Positions 54,601-64,000 of a DNA stretch of 64,000 bases are shown one piece after another. The notes beneath the pieces are model-generated. The model was not told the DNA's origin and made no database searches. It saw nothing but the letters and a program-made list of their open reading frames with translations. The DNA is from Bilabrum cf. latius (Eukaryota > Bigyra: Bicosoecida > Bigyra > Bicosoecida). The position numbers and the translations under genes were made by a program. Every line of letters begins with the position of its first letter. Position 1 is the first letter of the stretch. Location of the stretch: assembly GCA_965178125.1 (NCBI GenBank), contig OZ237763.1, positions 124,001 through 188,000 on the forward strand, read 5' to 3'.

Positions 54601-57600
54601 AGGCAGGCTCGGGGGCTCGTTCACATCCAAGATGTCCACAGTCACGCCCACATCGATGTGCGAGCCGGGGAAGCCGTTCACGCCCACCCGCACAACCAGG
54701 TCGAACACCTGCCTGCTCTCGTAGTCCAGCAGCGTTGGGTCCCTCACACTCAGCTGCCCGTCGCACAGCCCAATCTTGAACGTGTCGCCGTCGTTGCCGC
54801 CCACGATCGAGTACTCCAGCTGCTCGTCGGTTGCGTCCAGCTCCGCCGTGAGCGGATCACCGATGGGCGTGTTACGGGGCGAGTTCTCGTCGATGGAGCG
54901 GGTCTGGTTGTCCAGGCGGGGCGGGCGGATGAGGCACGTGGGGGCAGTGGACAGCGTCCATGTGCCGTTCAGGCGGCACGTGTCAACGGCCAGCGCGCTG
55001 TCGCCAGTGCCCTCAATACCGCCAGCGGGCGACACCAGGTCGAATCCGGTCCTGCAGTTAAGTTTGCACGTGTCCTGGTGGGTGGTGCCGCGGCATCCCG
55101 AGACAGTGTCCCCTCCCGTGACAGCGCACGACTTCTCCACCTCAAAATCGTCGAACAGAGCCTGGGCCTCGCCAGGGGACACGAACACGCCCACATCGCC
55201 CGAAGGGATGGTGGAGTCCTCCACCTCCACCACCACGGCCCCGTTGATCTCCAGCGAGAACTTCCGCCCGTCCAGCTTCACCACCACCTCGTGCCACTCG
55301 CCAGAAGCCAGAGTCAGCGCGCCCTCCCCCAGCACCACACCGGTGCCGCTGCGCTGCAGCACGATGCGCTGCGGGCTGCCGCTGGATTCGGTGTTGCCGG
55401 TCACAGCAGCTCCACCCAGCTGCGTGGCTGGCACTGTAGACACCATGGCCTGGTAGTACGTGGATGAATCAGCCGACCGGAACACGATGCCGGCCTGGCC
55501 CCGGGCCTCCTTGGGCTCCATCCTCAGTCGAGTGCGGATCTGGTGGAAGCCGTCGCTGATGGAGCGCGGGTCTGGGTCTGTGACCATGGCCACAACGCCC
55601 TGCGTCTCTCCGTAGAAGGCGCCGATGAGGTCTGCGTTCCCCTGGCACCCCTGCCTGCTGGGCGCAAGCACCAGCATGCTGTCGATGGCGAAGATGTGCT
55701 TGTCGCTGGGGGACGTGTCCTCAGCGATGCTCATGAAGCGGGGCTGGGCCCTGTCCGAGATCGAGAAGTCCTCCTTGATCACCGTCTGCAGGCACGTCGC
55801 GGCACCGGCAGGGGCAGGCCGGGCGGGGCACTGCTGCGAGCAGACCAGGTCAGGGGCGGACCATGCACCCTTGCGGCACACAGCAGACGAGGCACCGGCA
55901 GCTGCCGAGTACCCAGCATCGCAGGATAGCGTGCACTGGTCACCTGTACGTGCACCACTACACACAGATCCAGCTGTCTCGGTAGCATCGTCTGTCTCCC
56001 TTGTGTCGCAGCCGTCGAGGGCGAAGATGCGCGTGTCGCATATAGTAAGGTAGGTCCAGTCCTGTCTGGTAATAAACACATACCGGCCAGGCAGGTTGCA
56101 GTTGACAGGCACGTAGGTCATTATTTGAGGCGCATTCCAGGGATAATCCACCTCGCACTGCGTGTTCTGGGTGGGGCTGCCTGAGCTGTCGCCGATGTAC
56201 ACGCGGAAGCCGTTCAGGCGGTTCCTGCTGCCATCAAGCCGTCCAGCCACGTCAACACGGGTTACGAACTCCTGCTTCTGCAAGTCGATGCGGATCCACG
56301 GGCCCCATCGCCAGTTCGAATGCGTACAGCGCCAGCCATCATGGCGCAGGTTGTAGTTCGTGTCGGTTGCGCGAGGTGGCCACCCACCGTGAGCCTGTCC
56401 GTTGCTGGCCACCGGCTTGAGCCTGCCGACCTGGACGTCGTTCACAGCCTGGGCGGTCACCCGCACAGCCCTCGAAGGGTCCGCCTCGGGGCCGAAGCCC
56501 GCCTAGGATCCTGCCGCCACATCGAACCGGTAGGAAGTGTCCGGGGACAGCCCGGGGATCAGCGCCTCGTAGTTGCCAGCCGTGGACGTCATGGCATCGG
56601 CTGCAGAGATGAATCGAGCGGGACCCGGCGTGGTGCAGTCCCTGATCTTGAGAGTGAAGTCGTCGAAGCGGAAGCGGGTCTGGCCGTTGATCCAGGACTT
56701 GATGAAGAGACCCACACGCACGTTCTGCATGCCCCCGTTCCTGAGCCAGCCCTCGGGGAACTGGGTCCAGAACTGCCTCCAGCCGCGGTTCTCGTAGCAC
56801 TCCCTGCGGGTCTCGCCCTGGGAGCACGTCTTGTAGGTGAAGTCAATCAGACGCCGAGCACCCGTCCGCTCGGCACGCAGCCAGGCACCATACTAGCTGT
56901 TCCAGTGAGACCTGTAGTTCGTGCCGTCCTTCTCCAAATTGATCTGGAATCCGTTGTTTACCCGCCGAACCCCGTAGTACAGCTTGTGCATGTCATCGTT
57001 GAGCTCGTAGAACATGATGCCACCGATGCGGTTGTTGCCGATGTACCCAGCCTCCATGTTGACCCACACCTCGATGGCCCAGTCGTTCTCTTCCATCCAC
57101 CCGTTCGTGCCCTCCTCGTCGGTCAGCCCAAGCGGGAAGTGCTCCCGGTACAGAATGGGACAGTCGCGCTCATTGGCAGTCCAGCAGTTGATGTTGTTGC
57201 CGCCCCGCATCACCAGCACGCCATTCCCGTCCGGCTCGGTCACCTGCTGAAAGGCAGAATCAGACCTCCCGTTCGTCACGAAGGTCCATCCGTTGGCCAG
57301 AGAGGGGTTGTCGAACGTCTCCACGAAGGCCTGCGGCAAGGACCGCACCTTGAACCCAGTCAGACTGGAGTAGTACCCCGTGTCTGCACCGGCGGGGAAC
57401 TGCCAGCGCACCGTGGCCTGCTCCCGCCCCGTCACAGCCGTCACAGTCCTGGGCGCCTCCGGGGGCTCTGCCTGGCACACCGGGGTGCGGCCCTGCAGCT
57501 GGCCCTCGGGGGAACACACCACGGGGTCGCCCTGCACCGGGTTGCGCTCCGTGAACTCTTGCGCCGAGTCGCACGTGTAGTACTTAGCCCCGCGGAAATC

Positions 57601-59718
57601 GTTCACAGAAGACACGCCCGTGGTGTCCACATTCCTGCACTCATCCATCTCGATCAAGCGAAGGTCGGCCATGACATCCGAGCCAGAAGCCGCCCCTGCC
57701 CTGCCACCGAACAGCACCAGCTGGTTGCCGCCCGCCAGCTGCTGCAGACGGGCTCCCACGCGTGCCTGAGGCGCATCGCCTACCAGCTTGAGGGTGCTCT
57801 TGAAGCCGAGAGCCACGGTGTCGAACACGTGCACATCGCTCAGGGCGGTGCCAGCGTCGTTCACACCGCCGAACAGGAACATGCTGCCGCGCGTGGTGAC
57901 GGCCGTGTGGGCGTACCTGGCAGAAGGGCTGTCCAGCATCTTGTTGGCGAACACCTTCACCTCGCACAAGGTCAGGGTCCCTGACCTGATGGCTACAAAG
58001 ACGAATCGCCCCCGCAGGTTGCAGTCAATGTCAGCGGACGTTCCCACGTTGTTGGGCACATCGGGGCACGATGGGTTGGCGGACCAATCGTCCCGGATGT
58101 TGCCTACTGTCACGAAGAAGTTCCGCAGGCGGTTGTTGCAGCACGAGTCCGTCCGGTCCCACAGCTGGATCATAGACACGTCCACGGTGCGGCCCAGGTC
58201 CACGCGCCACCAGCGGTCACCCGATTGAGATCCAGTATGCGTGCACGATTCGGAGGAGTAACGGCCGTCGGTGCGACCGTCCACAGCGCGGGAGGGTACA
58301 CCACTATGGTCGATTGACGATTGCGCAGTGGGCATGCCCCTTGCAACCTCCTCCACGCCCCCGCCCAGCTGCAGCCACGTGTACGGCTCAGGCCCAAACA
58401 CCTCCAGCTCGCACACCTGCAGCATCCTGCCGGTGCCTGGGATGTACACGATCACGTACTGACCCACCTGCCCGTCGCACTGGAAGTCGATGTGGGAGCC
58501 GCGCGGCTGATCAGTCGCCGAGTACTGCGAGGTGCACTCCCGGAGGTCATCGTCCCAGTTGCTGGCGCCCACCTGGTCCGAGAGGGCGACCTTGATGCCG
58601 CGGTTGCGCTCCGTGCAACAATCAGTCCTCATCCACACGCGCGCTCGCTGCACCTTTGCAGTGCGCTGCAGGTTGACCCACATGCGCGGGTTGGTGGAGC
58701 CGGATCCACCCGTCGAGTGGTAGCACGAGCCGCTGGCCATGTTACCGTTGGTGTTGCCGTCCACGGCCCTACTTGCCGCGTATACAGTGTGTTGGTTTAG
58801 CCTCCCAGTGGGCCTGCCCCTCGCGATGTTGGTGAGGCCGTCCTCGGTCAGGAACCCCTCCGAGGAGATCATCCACATGTCGCCCAGCACGCGGTCGCTG
58901 TCGGTCATGCCCCCGAACAGGATGGCACGAGAACCGGCCGCATCTGGAACGAAGGATGCGAGCTCCCTGCGGGCTGGCGCGTCGGTCTGGGCCCCAGAGG
59001 GCCTCAGCCACGATCGAGAGTTGTCGGTGTTGAGCGCAGTGACCGCGTAGGTGTCGCCGAGGAGGGCGCCACCCGCCGTCTTGCCACCGAACACGACCAG
59101 GCAGTTCCTGCCGAGTCGACCGTCGCATTTACGAAGTTGTGCCATGTGCGCGTTCAGCCGGGCAGCCGGGGCTGTCCCTCCGCTAGGAGTTGAGGGAGTG
59201 ACGTCCCGCCACTGCATGCGGTCCATTCGGAACTCGAACAGCTTGTTCGTGGCGGCAGATCCCTTGACTGCCTTGCCGCCGAATACCCACATGCGGCCCT
59301 CGTTCGACGCGATTACAGAGCCTTCGTAGCTCGCTGGCCGTGCGCTGCTGGCGCCTTGCATCATCGAAGAAATGTCATTGCTCCAGTGTCCATCTGCGAG
59401 AGTGCAACACGTGGTTCAATACTGCTATATTCGTGCACAATTCAGCGACGCCCGATGGGCTGAATTGGATTAATATTAAACCTTACCAGGACTGAAGATC
59501 CTTGCATCGTCAAATTCGTCGCCGTTCTCATCGACTCCCCCGAGCACCAGCGCATGCGATTTGTTCGACGCGAACAAGAAGTCCGATCGACCGTCTGGTG
59601 CGTTCTGGAGTCCCCTCTCTTTCCAAGTAAGCTCTGCAGCAAACGCAAGCGCCATCATTACAGCCACAATGATGACTGACATGCCTTCACGGCTCTGCGA
59701 ACAATATTGATCAACCAT
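45646..59718 (-). CDS. Giant modular surface receptor (lectin/kelch/cadherin/IPT-TIG, multi-TM), complete copy
   Basis: About 4,659 residues from two exons: 59487-59718 (signal peptide MSVIIVAVMMALAFAAE) and 45646-59393, phase-1 intron. Order by residue: kelch-type repeats (to ~250, FGG motifs); F-type lectin domains ~265-407 and ~425-555 (AVDGNTNG, CTERNRGIKVALS); kelch ~563-660; sushi; FN3 split by a MAM-like insert (~717-1052); a third discoidin/lectin-like domain ~1065-1204; sushi; laminin-G-like ~1278-1500; cadherin-like repeats ~1572-1918 (DVNEPP, DVNDAP); many IPT/TIG repeats ~1940-3765 (GTNLG/GRNFG turns); a Cys-rich segment ~3866-3996; about seven or more membrane spans ~4000-4438; a cytosolic tail. 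Six TAGs (56893, 56503, 53674, 51433, 50287, 48166) all share this frame. Likely adhesion or sensing at the cell surface; ligand unknown. TGA stop. Confidence 0.88.
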
Positions 59719-60337
59719 GACAACTTGAAAACTTGCTGTAGGCTGTCTTATCTTGCTAAAATAGTGGACAGAATAATAGATGAAGGGGTTTGATGGCCTT
59801 ACATGCAGATATTTACTCGCGTCTGAAGCGCAAGACTACTACCTGCCGCACGCGCTCGCTTTTGGTATGGCTTGGAACGGCCTGAGACAAACTTTGGACA
59901 CAGTGTCGACGCGTTACACGCAAACCAACTGCAACTGTCGCATTGGTGGATGTCTTTCATGACGATGATCCGAAAATGGCGTATATGGCTCAATTTAATA
60001 CTTCAAGATGTGCATTTTTTCTAATATATTGCCTATTGGATATTTATTCATACCATGGCACCGTAAACCCGCAATCCTTCTGGAGCGACAAAAAATCGGT
60101 GAATTTGGTCGCAAGTCTCGCTCGCGAACATACGCCACCTGATGACAAAGTTGTGGTTCATTTAGCGTACAATTCGTTGACATCTTTGTGAGGCACAGAA
60201 ACTATCTGATCGATTGTGTATTTAATCAACATCCGTGGTATCGTGTTGCAATAGTTAGTATGCGCATCATTCAAGCGATTCCAAGTGCCCTTTCCACGTC
60301 GCGCGCAGGACGTTCCCACCTAGGATTTCCAAGGATC
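59719..60337. promoter_or_regulatory. Divergent promoter region of the paired giant receptor genes
   Basis: 619 bases between the two start codons, clearly more A/T-rich than the flanking exons. It must hold both promoters. No GGTTGCAACC and no long self-match between the two halves was noticed. Confidence 0.5.
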
Positions 60338-63300
60338 ATGCAGGGCAACCTGCAAGTGTTTTTAGTTTTAACGATTGTCTCGTACGCGGTTGCATAGTCG
60401 CCTTCCCAGCAACTGACCTGGTAGGTGCGAGGCCTCCAGAACGCTCCTGGCGGTCGGTCGAACCATGTCTTCACATCAAATGCGACCCATGCGTTTGTCA
60501 TGGGAGGCATTGATGCTGACGGAGATGAACTTGATGGTGTCTTCAGCTTCAGTTCCGGTAAGTGGACATCATTTTCGCACAATTAGCGAGTTTCTGTGGA
60601 GGTAATCAAAGCGACGTCATCACTCGAATCAGATTGTACACACCGCAGAAGGCGCTTGGTCCAATGATTTATCGAATACAGTATTTGGAACTGCTGCAAA
60701 CCGCCCGAACAGCCTCGTGGGTACTGCCGTTGCGGAAGATCGACGAAACGTGTTTATTTTCGGCGGTGCTTCTGTGTCGGGTTCCTCAGCCTCAAACAAG
60801 GTCTTCAGGCTGCGAACCGACACACTGGAATGGACAGATCTAAGCATCGGCGCGGCCAGCACTGCAGACAGAGCGACTGCTCGCATCAATCCTCACATGG
60901 CTCACTTGCGCAAGTGCGACGGCGTTCTAGACCGAAACTGCCTGGTCGTGTTCGGCGGCAAGACGGCGGGTGGCGCCCTCCTCGGCGACACCTACGCGGT
61001 CACTGCGCTCAACACCGATGCCAGTCGGGCTTGGATCAAGCCTTCCGGTGCCCAGACCGACGCGCCAGCCCGCAGGGAGCTCGCATCCTTCGTTCCTGAC
61101 GCAGCTGGTTCCCGCGCCATCCTGTTCGGGGGCATGACCGACAGCGACCGCGTGCTGGGCGACATGTGGATGATCTCCTCGGAGGGGTTCCTGACAGAGG
61201 ACGGCCTTACCAACATCGCGAGGGGCAGGCCCACGGGCAGGCTGAACCAGCACACTGTGTACGCGGCAAGTAGGGCCGTGGACGGCAACACCAACGGTAA
61301 CATGGCCAGCGGCTCGTGCTACCATTCGGTAGGTGGATCCGGCTCCACCAACCCGCGCATGTGGGTCAACCTGCAGCGCACTGCAAAGGTGCAGCGAGCG
61401 CGCGTGTGGATGAGGACTGATTGCTGCACGGAGCGCAACCGCGGCATCAAGGTCGCCCTCTCGGACCAGGTGGGCGCCAGCAACTGGGACGATGACCTCC
61501 GGGAGTGCACCTCGCAGTACTCGGCGACTGATCAGCCGCGCGGCTCCCACATCGACTTCCAGTGCGACGGGCAGGTGGGTCAGTACGTGATCGTGTACAT
61601 TCCAGGCACCGGTAAGATGCTGCAGGTGTGCGAGCTGGAGGTGTTCGGGCCTGAGCCGTACACGTGGCTGCAGCTGGGCGGGGGCGTGGAGGAGGTTGCG
61701 AGAGGCATGCCCACAGAGCAGTCAACTACCGACTACGATGGTGTGCCCTCCCGCGCTGTGGACGGTCGCACCGACGGCCGTTACTCCTCGAACTCGTGCA
61801 CGCACACTGGATCTCAATCTGGTGACCGCTGGTGGCGCGTGGACCTGGGCCGCACCGTGGACGTGTCTATGATCCAGCTGTGGGACCGGACGGACTCGTG
61901 CTGCAACAACCGCCTGCGGAACTTCTTTGTGACGGTGGGCAACATCCGGGATGATTGGTCCGCCAACCCGTCGTGCCCCGATGTGCCCAACAACGTGGGA
62001 ACGTCCGCTGACATCGACTGCAACCTGCGGGGACGATTTGTCTTTGTAGCCATGAGGTCAGCGTCTATCACCTTGTGCGAAGTGAAGGTGTTCGCGAACA
62101 AGATGCTGGACAGCCCTTCGGCCAGGTACGCCCACACGGCCGTCACCACGCGCGGCAGCATGTTCCTGTTCGGCGGTGTGAACGACGCTGGCACCGCCCT
62201 GAGCGATGTGCACGTGTTCGACACCGTGGCTCTCGGCTTCAAGAGCACCCTCGAGCTGGTGGGCGATGCGCCTCAGGCACGCGTGGGGGCCCGTCTGCAG
62301 CAGCTGGCGGGTGGCAACCAGCTGGTGCTGTTCGGTGGTAGGGCAGGGGCGGCTTCTGGCTCGGATGTCATGGCCGACCTTCGCTTGATCGAGATGGATG
62401 AGTGCAGGAACGTGGACACCACGGGCGTGTCTTCTGTGAACGACTTCCGCGGGGCCAAGTACTACACGTGCGACTCGGCGCAAGAGTTCACGGAGCGCAA
62501 CCCGGTGCAGGGTGACCCTGTGGTGTGTTCCCCCGAGGGCCAGCTGCAGGGCCGCACCCCGGTGTGCCAGGCAGAGCCCCCTGAGGCGCCCAGGACCGTG
62601 ACGGCTGTGACGGGGCGGGAGCAGGCCACGGTGCGCTGGCAGTTCCCCGCCGGTGCAGACACGGGGTACTACTCTAGTCTGACTGGGTTCAAGGTGCGGT
62701 CCTTGCCGCAGGCCTTCGTGGAGACGTTCGACAACCCCTCTCTGGCCAACGGATGGACCTTTGTGACGAACGGGAGGTCTGATTCTGCCTTCCAGCAGGT
62801 GATCGAGCCGGACGGGAATGGCGTGCTGGTGATGCGGGGTGGCAACCAGATCAACTGCTGGACCTCTGCCCAACGCGACTGTCCCATTCTGTACCGGGAG
62901 CACTTCCCGCTTGGGCTGACCGACGAGGAGGGCACGAACGGGTGGATGGAAGAGAACGACTGGGCCATCGAGGTGTGGGTCAACATGGAGGCTGGGTACA
63001 TCGGCGATGCTCGTATTGGTGGCATCATGTTCTACGAGCTCAACGATGACATGCACAAGCTTTACTACGGGGTTAGGCGCATCGATGGAGGATTCCAAAT
63101 CAATCTGGAGAAGGACGGCGAAGGGTATAGGTCTCACTGGAACAGCTAGTATGGTGCCTGGCTGCGTGCCGAGCGGACGGGCTCTAGTCGTGTGATCGAC
63201 TTCACCTACAAGACGTGCTCCCAGGGCGAGACCCGCAGGGAGTGCTACGAGAACCGCGGCTGGAGGCAGTTCTGGACCCAGTTCCCAGAGGGCTGGCTCA

Positions 63301-64000
63301 GGAACGGGGCCATGCAGAACGTGCGCGTGGGTCTCTTCATCAAGTCGTGGACAAACGGCGAGACCCGCTTCCGCTTCGACGACTTCACTCTCAAGATCAG
63401 GGACTGCACCACGCCGGGTCCCACTCGATTCATCTCTGCAGCCGACGCCACGACGTCCACAGCTGGCAATTACGAGGCGCTGATCCCCGGGCTGTCCCCG
63501 GACACTTCCTACCGGTTCGATGTGGCGGCAGGATCCTAGGCGGGCTTCGGCCCCGAAGCGGACCCCTCGAGGGCTGTGCGGGTGACCGCCCAGGCTGTGA
63601 ACGACGTCCAGGTCGGCAGGCTCAAGCCGGTGGCCAGCAACGGACAGGCGCACGGTGGGTGGCCACCTCGCGCAACCGACACGAACTACAACCTGTACCA
63701 CGACGGCTGGCGCTGCACGCATTCTGACTGGCGCTGGGGCCCGTGGATCCGCATCGATCTGCAGAAGCAGGAGTTTGTTACCCGTGTGGACGTGGCTGGA
63801 CGGCTTGATGGTAGCAGGGACCGCCTGAACGGATTCCGGGTGTACATCGGCGACAGCGCAGGCAGCCCCACCCAGAACACCCAGTGCGAGGTGGACTATC
63901 CCTGGAACGCGCCTCAAATAATGACCTACGTGCCTGTCAACTGCAACCTGCCTGGCCGGTATGTGTTTATTACTAGACAGGACTGGACCTACCTTACTAT
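60338..64000 (+). CDS. Giant modular surface receptor, second copy (truncated by window end)
   Basis: Inverted paralog of the gene at 45646-59718. Exon 1 60338-60557 encodes a signal peptide (MQGNLQVFLVLTIVSYAVA) and the first kelch-like stretch; exon 2 starts at 60649 after a 91-base intron with the same phase 1. It covers the kelch, two F-type lectin, kelch, sushi, FN3/MAM-like and third lectin-like regions, about 1,190 residues, before the window ends. TAGs at 60395, 60422, 63147 and 63537; the last two are at the same aligned positions as those at 56893 and 56503 in the other copy. The TAG at 60422 (LTW-TAG-VRGLQNAP) faces an AAG lysine in the other copy (LTWKERGLQNAP). An ATG further upstream (60260) is also in frame. 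Confidence 0.88.

Noticed and set aside
62058-63917. Minus-strand open frame (619 codons) opposite the second giant receptor
   Set aside because: The same antisense translation appears opposite the first copy; the sense strand carries the recognised domains.

Overview
This is nuclear DNA from a GC-rich, flagellated unicellular eukaryote (a protist or alga; the lineage cannot be fixed from the sequence). The grounds are GT-AG introns of about 100-290 bases, an axonemal dynein light chain, mitochondrial complex I and III subunits with eukaryotic structure, a poly(A)-binding protein, a nine-transmembrane TM9SF protein, ankyrin/LRR/WW proteins and giant modular surface receptors. Genes lie on both strands with short gaps.

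The key to the window is its genetic code. Read with the standard code, most genes break at TAG triplets. Read with TAG as a sense codon, they become long single reading frames. I count about 63 in-frame TAG codons in 17 genes, no in-frame TAA or TGA, and ends at TGA (19 genes) or TAA (ZPR1). In the dynein light chain both TAGs fall on glutamines conserved in the family, so TAG most likely means glutamine. All gene models below use TAG=Gln with TGA and TAA as stops (the layout of NCBI table 15).

Layout: glutaryl-CoA dehydrogenase (-) and a C2/EF-hand protein (+) share a divergent promoter (0.4-6.2 kb). A myristoyl-type protein kinase with a large insert follows (6.6-10.9 kb). A repeat-bearing ankyrin/LRR region is on the minus strand (11-16 kb). 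Then come complex I NDUFV2 (+), a secreted GH172/DUF2961 protein (+), complex III hinge protein (-) and TM9SF (+) (16-22 kb). Next are a Gly/Pro-rich protein (-), axonemal dynein light chain p28 (+), a Cys-rich membrane protein (-) and a NUFIP-like snoRNP assembly protein (+) (22-30 kb). After these are a PLD6-like phospholipase D (-), ZPR1 (-) and a ubiquitin-like/PABP fusion (+) that diverges from ZPR1 (30-37.6 kb). A small four-TM protein (-), a type I membrane protein like V-ATPase accessory/assembly factors (+) and a large ankyrin-WW protein (+) fill 38-44.7 kb.

The last 18 kb hold two head-to-head giant receptor genes. The minus-strand copy is complete (about 4,659 residues: kelch, F-type lectin, sushi, FN3, cadherin, many IPT/TIG repeats, a Cys-rich segment, a multi-TM block and a cytosolic tail). 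The plus-strand copy runs off the window. The two are nearly identical over long stretches, including their TAG codons, but differ in the first exon, which suggests inverted duplication with gene conversion. A palindrome, GGTTGCAACC, sits near the middle of three divergent promoters.
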